Source: Craspedostauros australis
Lineage: Eukaryota > Bacillariophyta > Bacillariophyceae > Mastogloiales > Achnanthaceae
Assembly: GCA_026770025.1 (NCBI GenBank)
Contig: JAMXDE010000065.1
Coordinates: forward strand, 62,001 to 126,000
DNA length: 64,000 bases
Reading direction: 5' to 3'
Shown here: positions 37,462 through 47,360 of the stretch, piece after piece
Layout: each line of letters starts with the position of its first letter
Position numbering within the stretch: position 1 is the stretch's first letter
Made by a program: the position numbers and the translations under genes
Notes under the pieces: generated by a model
Told to the model about the DNA's origin: nothing
The model's database searches: none
The model's input: the letters and a program-made list of their open reading frames with translations, nothing else

Positions 37462-39303
37462 CTACTTCTTGGTCATTCGCATCAAGCGTTCTGCCTCCCG
37501 TTTGCCTGTCTCCCATGCGCCATGCACCGTCGAATGATGGTGCTTGCTGGTGTGCTCACCAGCAAACAGGAGATTGCCACGCTGCTTGCCCACCTGATCG
37601 TAATCTCCTTCCGTGCTGCCAGTCTTGGTGAAGGAATACGATCCGTAGGCATATGGATCCATGTTCCAACGTGATACCTTGTAAGCAATGGGGCGTTCAG
37701 GGATGGAGCCAGCTTCCTTTCCATCTTCGCCGTTGTCGTCGTCACCACCAGCCTCGAAGATATTGCGCAGCGCCGCCATGATTTCATCAATGACCGCCTC
37801 ATCGTTTTCAAAATCATCCTCTAACCGACGCGCTGCGTCGCCACCTAAAAGCATCCCCAGCACGGGCAGATCACCGTAGTCTTCCGTGCAATCATCGAAG
37901 CTGAGAATCTTGGTGGGATCCGAGTGGACGACACAGAAACGTTCGTACCGCTCTGACCAAAAATCTGTCTCGAACACCATCATGACCTTGTTGAGCAATC
38001 CCATACCGATACGGTCGATGGCCTTCCAATGCCGCGCGTCGAGGTCGGGTTCGAAGCGAATCTTGCGATGCTGCAAGACGCCCAGCGGGATGGTGCAGAC
38101 GCAGTAGTCGGCCTGGATACGCGTTTGCGGGTTCTTCGTTTCAATCCAGAGTGGGTGGTATGCGATGTCTTCTTCTTCGTCATCTTTGCCATTGTTGCCT
38201 TGCTTTTGCTGCTCCGGTTGTTCGGTCGTCCCAATATCCGGGCAGTACTGAATCTTCTCAACGTCGCAATTGTATTGAATGGTGCAATCCGAAGCTTCGA
38301 TGGCTTGCATGATCTTTTGCAAGACATTATGGTACCCGCCCACTGGGATTTCGTCTGGTCCACCAAGGCTCTTGTACATGTCGTCCAAGTTGGCCGACAA
38401 TTCATGCAGCCGTCCACCTTCGTAACATTCCTTCCGATGCGTCAAGTAGTTCAGGATTTGTTGGAACAGCGGCGACCTCTTGTGCTCGCTGCCATCCTCG
38501 CTGCTGCTGCTGCTTGATGACGATGAGGAACTGCTGCTGGATGATGAACTGCTAGAGGAAGACGACGACGATGATGAATCATCGTTTTGGAACCGCGTCG
38601 GCGTCGCATGTGGCAGCTGCAACGCCACATTGAGCATGTCTTGCAACGACGTGTACTTGGTGATGCCGCGATCTTCGTAATCATCGACGGCCTTGTAAAA
38701 GAAGCGGCTGGCCGTCTTGTAGAGTCCCTTTGGCACGACGCTCTTGCCCATATCGTGGAACACCACGTTGGAGGCGGCGTTCGCTTTTTCCTTTCCCTGC
38801 GCTTTCGTTGTTTGATACCGCAAGGGGATCTGAAGCTCGTCGCACAGCTGGACGATGGGATTGCGCTTGGAGGCCTCATGCACCCACTGTCCGCCCATGT
38901 CCACGTGTACATCCGGCACTAGTTCGTGGGGATGGACGCGGCCGCCCACGCGATCGCGCGCTTCGAGAATCTGGATGTCGAAGCAGCGCTCGTCATTGTT
39001 TTGGAGGAGATGGTAGGCCACGGAGAGACCTGAGAACCCGGCGCCGACGATGACAACCTTGGTGGGTGGTTCGGGCTTCATGGCTGAATTATGAGCACCA
39101 TGATGAGCGTCATGGTGAGCGCCATGATGAGCGAAGAGGACCAGTAATGGGGAAGACGGCAGGATCTTCATGGCGGGTTTCGAAATGTGGGTTTGGGATG
39201 TTGGGCCTGCCGCGAACAAAGGCGCGCGTTCTCCGCACACGACGAGCGACAGACAGACGAATTGTCCAGTCACGCAACAGAGCCACGACAGAGAAAATGG
39301 CAT
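37462..39303 (-). CDS. Flavin-containing amine oxidase (polyamine oxidase-like)
   Basis: A 613-codon frame. The FAD dinucleotide-binding fold is VVIVGAGFSGLSVAYHLL with EARDRVGGRV; GGQWVHEASKRNP follows. The RIGMGLLNKVMMVF segment supplies the conserved active-site-type Lys, and the C-terminus has LLFAGEHTSKHHHSTVHGAW, the FAD-binding end. It should oxidise polyamines or related amines, releasing aldehyde and hydrogen peroxide. Between the two substrate/FAD parts sits a run of about 28 Ser (residues near 243-272). The first Met (39303) gives a possible signal sequence; a later Met at 39171 gives MKILPSSPLLVLFAHHG with a His-rich AHHGAHHDAHHGAH tract. Which start is used is uncertain, and so is the compartment. 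Confidence 0.88.
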   Translation of the reverse strand: MPFSLSWLCCVTGQFVCLSLVVCGERAPLFAAGPTSQTHISKPAMKILPSSPLLVLFAHHGAHHDAHHGAHNSAMKPEPPTKVVIVGAGFSGLSVAYHLLQNNDERCFDIQILEARDRVGGRVHPHELVPDVHVDMGGQWVHEASKRNPIVQLCDELQIPLRYQTTKAQGKEKANAASNVVFHDMGKSVVPKGLYKTASRFFYKAVDDYEDRGITKYTSLQDMLNVALQLPHATPTRFQNDDSSSSSSSSSSSSSSSSSSSSSSSSSSEDGSEHKRSPLFQQILNYLTHRKECYEGGRLHELSANLDDMYKSLGGPDEIPVGGYHNVLQKIMQAIEASDCTIQYNCDVEKIQYCPDIGTTEQPEQQKQGNNGKDDEEEDIAYHPLWIETKNPQTRIQADYCVCTIPLGVLQHRKIRFEPDLDARHWKAIDRIGMGLLNKVMMVFETDFWSERYERFCVVHSDPTKILSFDDCTEDYGDLPVLGMLLGGDAARRLEDDFENDEAVIDEIMAALRNIFEAGGDDDNGEDGKEAGSIPERPIAYKVSRWNMDPYAYGSYSFTKTGSTEGDYDQVGKQRGNLLFAGEHTSKHHHSTVHGAWETGKREAERLMRMTKK

Positions 39304-39642
39304 GTCTCGGATTTTGGTTGCATCTTGTGATGTGCATCGCCAACAGATTCAGCGTCACCCGTTTTTCAATCACGAACACGAATAACTTCGATGGTGCAAA
39401 CTATGTTCACCATTGTGGGTCGACGTTCGTGCCCTCTCTGGCGCATCATTACTTCGCATTGCGACTATGGTACGGAAAATGTTACTATCCAGAGATAATT
39501 ACAGTATTACATCGTTTATCTCAACGCCATGTAAATATTGAACGCGTTTGTCCTACCACGGCCTACGTGACGACTAAATCTGTACCATCGTTTAATAGTG
39601 CTATCGTTGGAAAGCACTGAATTTATGTTTTGCCATACTTCA
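39304..39642. other. Intergenic, AT-rich from about 39,380
   Basis: Upstream of the amine oxidase. Base composition drops in GC compared with neighbours; continues into the transposase remnant. Confidence 0.4.
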
Positions 39643-39978
39643 TCACCTTCCATAGTAGATGTCCCAATGTTCTTTGCATAAATGGGCTCCGCACAAGCTG
39701 CAGATCCGTTTGACCCTCTTTGGAGTGATTCTGTCTAGGCCAGTAATTTTATTTGTGGCCTTCAAGTAGCAGCAATGTCGGCAAAGTCGTTGCACTCCAT
39801 CTTCGTTGATTATCTGTCTGTGGTCTTCACACACACTCATGAACCTTCCCTTGCTCAACACTGGTTGAGTCCTGCTCATCCTTCTCTTCGTTCTAGGAGA
39901 TGACAACCTCTGGAAGGGGAAAGCAATGTATCCCACAAAGCGAAAGACAACGACAGTTTTCGCCAGTTCGATGTGCAA
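39643..39978 (-). pseudogene. Probable piggyBac-type transposase C-terminal remnant
   Basis: A 111-codon minus frame without a proper upstream gene. Its C-terminal 60 residues have LCRHCCYLKA, a basic spacer and RICSLCGAHLCKEHWDIYYG just before the stop. Paired CxxC and CxxxLCxxxxxxYY at the extreme C-terminus is the arrangement of the Cys-rich finger that ends many piggyBac transposases. No DDD catalytic core was found nearby. It may equally be a tail of another zinc-ribbon protein. Confidence 0.4.
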
Positions 39979-40519
39979 AATCGTGTGATGTCGCCCGCAA
40001 TCCGCATGTTGCTGAACAATTTCACTCCAGTCCTGGAGTCCAGATTTAATTCACGAGTCCTTCAGCTTTGATTAGAGATAAGATGACAGTAAGAAACATA
40101 ATACTTAAACATGGTCATTGTAAAGCTGTACTCAAGAGCTTCAGAAAGAAGTATTGAAAGATGTATTGGACAAGTAGATGTTGTCGTCAAAATTAGAATA
40201 ACTGAAAACGATAAACGATATCTTATATCGTCTAGGTCACGAAGGGATGCTGGACTCGGTCGTCATGTGGCAACTGGGGGCTTTCCGTCTGATCAGAGCA
40301 AAGCCCCGAGACGAGGAACTGCTCAATGGCCACGGGAGCGACAACATCCTTGACACGAGTACTACTACTACTAGTCGTACGGTAATGCGCAGAGAGACCA
40401 TGCTCTCTCTCTTTCTCTACCGCAAACGAACATCGGACTTGATGAGAATACAAATGTTATCACTTCCCGTGGCGAAAGAGTAATTACCCAACGACCCACT
40501 CTGTGTGATGACTTCTTAT
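39979..40519. other. AT-rich region, no supported gene
   Basis: Includes a 7-bp inverted repeat ACGATAT-CTT-ATATCGT near 40,213-40,229. A short plus ORF at 40,111-40,353 is not recognised. Confidence 0.4.
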
Positions 40520-42529
40520 TTACGCGGAACAGGAAGAATCGCCGATGCAGCCTCCGTCAGCCACCGGATCAGCATTGGAATAGCATGCCATGGTGCCGAG
40601 GCAAGCTCCATTGCCAACATCGCCGGTGTTGGAGTAGCAAGCTTGGTACATTTTGCACGAATCCACCCCGATCTCGCCGTAGTTGAAGTCGCAAGCTTGT
40701 TGTCCTTGACATGACCCTGCACCGACAAAACCGTAATTGTCTTCGCAAGCGCCCTCGCCAACGCAGGAACTCTCGCCGACGAAACCGTCATTGTCTTCGC
40801 AAGCGCTCTCGCCACGACAGGAGCCTAGGCCAATGTAACCACCATTCTTGTAACAAGCGCGGGTCCCGTTGCACGCGTACGATGTGACATGCCCAAAATT
40901 CTCGCCGCAGGCTCCTTCTCCAATGCAAGAGTAGTTGCCAACGCTACCTTCGTTCTTTTCGCATGCCTTGTACAGCTGGCAGGAGCCTTCACCGATGGTT
41001 TCAACATTCTCATTGCAAGCACGGTAGCCGCTGCACGCGTATGATGCGACATTCCCAACGTTGTTGTTGCAGGCTCGCTCTCCAATGCAGGAGTACATAC
41101 CAACGCTACCTTTATTCTGTTCGCATGCCTTGTCCAGCTGGCAGGAGCCTTCACCGATGGTTTCAACATTCTCATAGCAAGCACCGTCGCCGTTGCACGC
41201 GTACGATGCGACATGCCCAGCGTTCTCGCCGCAGGCTTCTTCTCCAATGCAAGAGTAGTTGCCAACGTTACCTTCGTTCTGTTCGCATGCCTTGTCCAGC
41301 TGGCAGGAGCCTTGGCCAACGGCGCCACCATTCGAATTACAAGCGCGGGTACCGTTGCACGCGTTCGATGCGACATCCCCGGAGTTCTCGTAGCATGCGT
41401 CCTTGCCCAAGCACGATCCTTCATCCACATTGGCTTTATTGTACGTACAGGACCTCCTGCCGATGCAGGAGCCGTCACTGACACTTCCGGAGTTGTAGAC
41501 ACACGCGTCCGCAATGATACATGAGCCACTACCAACGTCGCCAGCGTTAGCATAGCATGCGAAGATGCCGAGACAGGAACCGGGCTTGACTGCTCCTTCG
41601 TTGCGAGGGCACGAGTTGTCTCCGGAGCAAGAACCCTTGCCGATGGTCCCCTTGTTGGACATGCATGCACGATCACCATTGCAAGCGCCATCGGCGACAG
41701 TGCCAGAGTTCCGGAAGCAAGCATCCTCGCCATTGCAAGCACGGGTGGGCACGGACACAGCTGTGTACTGGCAGGATCTGTCGCTGTTGCAAGAGTAGGA
41801 GGCAATCTGGATGGTCGTCGTGATGTTGGGATTGAAGAAGCAAGCTTGCTCGCCGTTGCAGGAGTCGGGGCAGACGGTCACAGAGCTCCCACTGCTCCAA
41901 GAGCATGCGGGGGATGTGGCATTGACCGACGCTTCGCAACAGCTGGCATTCTTGGCCACGCACTTGGCCGTGACAGCTTCGGCTGTTCCAGTGAAGCACG
42001 GCTCGAGTACCTCGGGGGGCTTGGTCGATTTGGCCGATTTCGAGGACTTGAGCTGACGACTGTTGGCGTCGTGAATCTCGTCTGTCTCCATTCCAACAGA
42101 CAGAGTGCTATGCTCGTGCGATGCATACTCATCCTCGTCATTGGCCGCATCTTGGGCTTGAAGGCGACCGAGATTGGCGTACTTGTCCTTGATGTTGGTG
42201 GAGATGGAAGGACGTGGATGGTGGGTGCTGTCTGCGACTTTGTTTGTTGTGGTCTCGACCTTTCCATCGTGAGAGTGCAGGTGAGAGCGCAAGTGAGAGT
42301 GTAGGTGAGAGTGCGATTGCGAGTATGGCATGTTGGCATCCTTCCTCTTGTGGTTGGCTGTCAACTCCAGGAGCTTCGCCTTGGCGGCGTTGATATTGGC
42401 GTCGACATTGACGTCGATTTTGCCATCTGCGGCTGCCTTCTTGTTGGTGTTCAGCACCGCGTCGACACCATTGGAGATGAGGCTCTGGGCCACGACGAGA
42501 GCGAGGATGTCTTTCTTGATGATTGGCAT
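40520..42529 (-). CDS. Secreted-type protein with 25 tandem 18-residue Cys repeats
   Basis: A 669-codon frame from ATG 42529; the open frame upstream has no better ATG. The N-terminus (KDILALVVAQSLISNGVDAV) is weakly signal-like. A His/Ser-rich linker (HSHLHSHLRSHLHSH) and a short Cys module follow. From about residue 220 to the end there are about 25 consecutive units of exactly 18 residues with consensus [SA]CxGxxACxxNxGxVGxG: two Cys, one Asn and one hydrophobic position per unit. Units 11-19 (near 40,824-41,309) are a triplicated 54-residue super-repeat (SCQLDKACEQNEG unit, then SCIGE unit, then ACNG...ENVETIGEG unit). The regular period, two Cys and an Asn ladder suggest a disulfide-stabilised beta-solenoid; extracellular or cell-wall location is inferred. 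I know no enzyme activity for such a repeat. Confidence 0.85.
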   Translation of the reverse strand: MPIIKKDILALVVAQSLISNGVDAVLNTNKKAAADGKIDVNVDANINAAKAKLLELTANHKRKDANMPYSQSHSHLHSHLRSHLHSHDGKVETTTNKVADSTHHPRPSISTNIKDKYANLGRLQAQDAANDEDEYASHEHSTLSVGMETDEIHDANSRQLKSSKSAKSTKPPEVLEPCFTGTAEAVTAKCVAKNASCCEASVNATSPACSWSSGSSVTVCPDSCNGEQACFFNPNITTTIQIASYSCNSDRSCQYTAVSVPTRACNGEDACFRNSGTVADGACNGDRACMSNKGTIGKGSCSGDNSCPRNEGAVKPGSCLGIFACYANAGDVGSGSCIIADACVYNSGSVSDGSCIGRRSCTYNKANVDEGSCLGKDACYENSGDVASNACNGTRACNSNGGAVGQGSCQLDKACEQNEGNVGNYSCIGEEACGENAGHVASYACNGDGACYENVETIGEGSCQLDKACEQNKGSVGMYSCIGERACNNNVGNVASYACSGYRACNENVETIGEGSCQLYKACEKNEGSVGNYSCIGEGACGENFGHVTSYACNGTRACYKNGGYIGLGSCRGESACEDNDGFVGESSCVGEGACEDNYGFVGAGSCQGQQACDFNYGEIGVDSCKMYQACYSNTGDVGNGACLGTMACYSNADPVADGGCIGDSSCSA

Positions 42530-44199
42530 GGTTGTTGGTGGGTGTTGGTGCGAATTGGTGTGATACGAATACGTGTCTGTGTCTGTGTTGCTTTGTTGTG
42601 CCGAATTATGAGAACAGGAGCATTCAGGGGATGCAGGGTGCAAGGAAGAGATGGATCCAATTGTGGTTATCCGTGTGTATCAAAACTCGTGCATACGATT
42701 CTGCTCCACAGTGGCTGCCTCGTGTGTTTGTTGCCTTGTTTGCCTGTGTATCGGTGTGCAGAGGCATCGCCAAGTTTCTCTGTTTGTTTCTTGCTGCTCA
42801 CCACAAGAGAAACGGAGGTTGGGAAGCAGTTGTCCCTGACACAAGCGCGTGCCTCTTCGACAAAATCACCGTCTTCGTCACCTCCAATTGCGGCCAGCAG
42901 GCGCCGAACAGCCAGGGTTGAGCGGCCAACGGAGAGGTTGGTGGGACTTCGCTGGTCCAACAGGAACTGAAAGTTTGGCGTGCAGATCTCCACGTGAACT
43001 CTCTGTGCAGATCTACAAGTGAACTCTCTGTGCGGATCTCACAGACATGTTCACCTCACATTTTCAAGGTGTTTGTTGGTCCAGACATCTTCCTCTTCGG
43101 GGAATCGCGGAGTACTCTAACACGCAGTACACGGCATATAATAATAACAATACGCTACTCCAACATCCTCTTTTTCGTTTCTGCTTCCATGCATGCTCAA
43201 CTCGTATGTATTACACTATCGTATTCTATTCGTATACTCGATGTCTGTGTAAGCATTGTCGCCCAGAGCCTTCCTCGCCTGAGGATGGATGTGTCGATAC
43301 CAATGGAGATCGGACGAGAGGATGGATGACATGCAAAGTTCTGGCACAGTTTGGCAACATCGTTCGTGCAGGATTCGTTCCGGTGTATTTGACCAATCCC
43401 GAGTTGGGTTCTTTCGCGCCGAAAAGACCCACCGAAGCCCAAAGAACGCGAGAGAATGCGACACAAAATGACGAGAACAATCAGGAGAGCCGATTCCGGA
43501 ACAACAACACATTCATCGATTGCCGCCACACAAGATACGCACAGTCCAAGTTAATGGCGCATCCATCGACGAACTAGTCCATGATGTCGATAGTAGTAGT
43601 AGCATCGCTGAGCTGCCAACCGCTCTCCAAAACCGATGTCCCGCAAAGCACCAGCACGAACACTCTTCCAAGCACGAGAGCGTCGTTCGGTCGAAGAACG
43701 GCAGAATGGCGCAACAAGACATCTGTGGATCTCAGCCGTTTGCGCTTCCCAAATTGGATGTCTCCACCATGATCACATCAAGCCTCTCGCCACCATCGGT
43801 GCGTAAGTAGAGCGCGCGCACAGTGCTAATGCGATTGGAGTACTCGCAGAGCAGAGTCCACAATCCCAACGCTTGCAAACTCCACGATCACCATACATCG
43901 TTTCTGCGCCGACAACGAAAACCTCAATCTCAACATTGGGAGAGCGATGCGATCATGACTCGGTCATACTTCTCGCTTGATTGGGTCCGCGCTGATGTTC
44001 AATGTGTGTCGTTTATTTTTATCGTTTGTTGCCCGCCGTCATTCGTCTGTACCACGGTTTTTGCTGCTGCTGCTGTTGCATGTTCTTCGGGCCATTTGTG
44101 TTGTTGCATGCATTTGATGTGCGCGGGTGGCCGTCAACGTGGTCACGTCTACGACTACTTATCCCTTGGCGCACCACCATTTGGTGGCTGTGTTGGCCT
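42530..44199. other. Intergenic region, no supported gene
   Basis: Contains a short direct repeat GTGAACTCTCTGTGC with GATCT at about 42,996-43,040. ORFs at 43,047-43,577 and 43,520-43,810 (plus) start at non-ATG codons or are low-complexity. The right part holds the 3' region of the minus-strand hydroxylase gene. Confidence 0.4.
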
Positions 44200-46016
44200 T
44201 CAAAGTTCGGGGCCAATGTTCTTGGCATTCATCGAAGCGAGGTAACGGGCGACCGCATGATCCTTGCTGTGACTCATCAAGGCGATGTTGTACGGAGACA
44301 TTCCCTGGTTGCCGTTTGTCACAGCGTTGATATCCGCGCCATTCTCAACCAGCACAGTCACGGCGTCCACATCTCCAGCACGGACGGCCTCGTGAAGCGG
44401 TTGCCAGCCGTTCTCGTCCTTTCGCGTCAACGCGGCCTTGTCCTTGCCGGCGAGGCGTTTCAATTCCTCTAGGTCACCTGTGGCGGCCGCAACATGTGCG
44501 CGTGGACGGGAGACTCCAGCTGCGGATGGGGAATGCTTGCGCCAGCCACCTGGATTGCGGCGTGCCCAAGTGTCGGTCCATTCGGAGTCGGTCACAAGGT
44601 AGGGTGGGAAGAAGTCATCGATGTCCTCCCATTCCTTGCTGTCGAGATGTTGGCCGGTGGGCTCGAAGTGAATGAAGATGTTGGCAAAGAAGCGTCCCTT
44701 CAACGGGTAAGGACGTCCGTGGACCAAAGAGCCGGACTCGTACAGCACCATGTCACCTGGCTCCATCGTCACATTCACGGCGCGATCGTGGCGATCGTAC
44801 ACCTCCAAGATCCATGGCTCATCCACGTCCTGATCGACGTTGATGATGCAGGAGCTGACGAGAGGAAGGCGGTCAACGTGCGGCGCCAAGACAGCGCCTT
44901 CTTGGTACACGCGGATTCCGTAGAGGGAAGATGGCGACAACTCCATGCCTGTCCACTCCTCGATGGTTGGGCGCGCGGCATCCCAAATCTTCTGCTTGAA
45001 GCGAGGACCACCGCCGCGGAGCTTGGAGTTCTCGACACTGACCATGTACTGCATCCAACATCCAATGATTTATGTTTGTTGCATGAATACGATTGTAGAA
45101 CCAAGATATGCAGGCACGCACCAAAAACGAAGTTGGCACAAGGTTGTTTGTAACGCAAAAGAAGAGTAGGGCACAGTGATTCGAGTCAGGTTGGATGTTC
45201 GAATAGTGGATGCTGAGGCATGTCATGATGCGATTTGGCGACAACCGGCATCGTGGATATTCAAGGCAGAACAAGAGTATACAATTCCCTCGTCGTAGAA
45301 CTTACGGAGTCTGCCGCCCAGTTGTTGGTGTAGATGTTGCCAATCCCCCAGTTCTCAACTTGCATCTCGTCTACAATGCATTTGATGCAAACGGAATGTC
45401 GAGTGTGCACGTCCATAATTGTTGGCAGCGTTGTTGACGATCCCAAGCACCAGCATTTCGATGAGTGGGACAGTGAACAAAAGAAACAAACAAGGAGGAA
45501 AAGCATGGTGTGAGAAGGTATTCGATGTCGCATCATCAGGCATCAATCGTTGGCAGCAGTCTCGTTCACCAGCACTATCAGAACAATGCCGCGCGTGTCT
45601 CGTCATTATGGCCCATCCTGAGCATCGAAGCCGACATGTGCACACACACATTAATATTCACATGTACACGTACCTCTGTTCTCATTCCAGTAGTTCTGGA
45701 GCAAATCGAACAATGGCTTTGGTGCACGGAGCTTCTTGAAGCCGGTGCTGGTGTAGTTGACCATGCTCTGCGGCTGTCTGCGGCTCATCTCCAGACGATC
45801 CTTCTCGGCGCTGTCGCAGCGTTTGGCGCCCTTCTCGCCCCACTTGGCGCGGCAACCGGCCATGTACTCCTCGTAGACATGGAACCGATCGCCTAGGAGC
45901 TCACCGCAGGTGGACTCGGTGCCATGGATTGGCCAGGAACAGTCCAGACCGAAGTCTTCGGACGCGGTTGGGCTTGCCGACAAGGCGAGCAGGAGGGCGG
46001 AGATCCAGGTCTTCAT
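44200..46016 (-). CDS. Prolyl-4-hydroxylase-like 2OG-Fe(II) oxygenase fused to ankyrin repeats (complete)
   Basis: Three exons: 46016-45674, 45370-45306 and 45048-44200, with GT-AG introns of 303 and 257 nt; phases 1 and 0 join cleanly into a 418-residue protein. A signal peptide is clear (MKTWISALLLALSASPTAS). A Cys-containing N-terminal part leads to WGIGNIYTNNWAADS and the catalytic core: YGIRVYQEGAVLAPHVDRLP with the HxD iron ligands, then GDMVLYESGSLVHGRPYPL with the distal His and a basic residue for 2-oxoglutarate. After IFIHFEP and a linker come two or three ankyrin repeats (GWQPLHEAVRAGDVDAVTVL) to the end. It would act in the ER/Golgi lumen, probably on prolyl or related residues of secreted proteins. 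The truncated gene at 1-1388 is a paralogue with the same architecture but an added acidic tail. Confidence 0.88.
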
Positions 46017-47360
46017 GATGTTCAGATGCGTCGGTTGTTAGTTTGATGTGTTGTTTCGCTTCGCTTCGATGTCGTTGGTGATTGTGATGGCTTTGCTCAG
46101 CGACTTGATTTTATGAGCTGAATGGAAGTGGGACAGCAGGAGGAGGAGTGGAGCAGACAGAGCAAAGAAGAAGAAGGAAACGAAAGAAGAAAGATGGCGA
46201 GATAGTGTTGCTGTTGCTGTTGCCGTGGCCGCCACCGTCGCTGTTGTTGATGTTGCCCATGCGTGAAGCTTCTGTTTTGCCCAATTGTTCCTCGTCGACA
46301 TAGCGACGAAGCGCCCAATGGCGAAAGCCTGCGCGATCGTTGCTGGCAACGTCGCAACCCTCATGGCCCCTTCATCACTTCGCCTCGCGCTTCTTCCCTT
46401 GTTCCCGTGTCCAATTCAACTGCCGTGTCGTTTCCTTTTTCGCGGAGTTCGGTTCGGTTTAGTGACGAGAACAGCGTCACCCAAATTTTCTTGTGTCTTG
46501 TGTGACATGACCAGACCTGGACAGATGTCGTTGACGGACAATACAAACGTCCGGTGGGCAAGATACATTAACGGACTAAAAACGACAACAAGATGTTGGA
46601 TATCGCTATCGAATAGGACAAAACAACATCTAACGGACGTTCTGTAGATCGATGGCCTTTGTCCGTTTGCATTGGATACTATTTTCAAACGAGACGTTCA
46701 TCTGCGCTTCGGGTTGACATCAACGTCTATGGCGATCTGACAAGATCCCGCGCGTTGGATTCAATGACCAATGCCAACAGCGAGATGCCAACGAGAACAG
46801 TGAGGCAGAAGGAACCCAGAGAGAAGAACTCAAGAGTAGTTGTACTTTGATGTGGTCTTGGTTTGTCGGTTGGCTGTTGCGTCGAGACAGAGAACAGAGT
46901 GTGGAAGAGGAACTTCCCGCATTGCGGAATTTGAGACTCCGCCCGTGAGCGCAGCCTTGTTGGTGGAGAGGCAAAGAGGCGAAATGTCGAAGAACACAAG
47001 TGCGACCATGACCACAGACAGAGGCATGGCGTGCATGAGCATTGGCATCGGTACGCGCATCTCCCAAAGGGACAACCAGAACCCATCCCAGGTGGGCAAC
47101 TGCTCGACCAATGCAAGGCGACCATGACCCTCCAAGATGGCCGCTGCCTTCGCTTTCTTCCGTTTCTCACAGCTGCGGACTTCTCGACACAAGTTTCACG
47201 AAGAGCACTCTTGCCGAAAATCCAATCTTGATGGTGGCTGGGTTGTTGTGGTGATGACCGAAGCCTGGCGTTGGCGAGAAACCAAATCAACTATCCTTTA
47301 CCTTTATTCAACGTTCAACATTCACCTTTTCGCGCTCAACGATTCGCGTTCACCATCCAA
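46017..47360. other. Intergenic region between two minus-strand genes
   Basis: Presumed promoter of the hydroxylase gene and 3' region of the large gene. Overlapping ORFs at 46,727-47,290 include a hydrophobic stretch (MPLSVVMVALVFFDISPL) but no gene model holds together. Confidence 0.4.

Noticed and set aside
40825-41805. Long frames on both strands across the Cys-repeat gene (for example minus 40825-41805 and plus 40963-41481)
   Set aside because: They are by-products of a 54-bp period that keeps all frames free of stops; only one frame gives the regular Cys/Asn consensus.
43520-43810. 96-codon plus ORF in the 42.5-44.2 kb spacer
   Set aside because: Starts at TTG, is low-complexity (Ser, Gln, His), and has no similarity to anything recognised.
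46727-47290. Possible small membrane protein on the minus strand
   Set aside because: Three overlapping frames compete, only a short hydrophobic run is present, and no exon model with plausible start and stop emerges.
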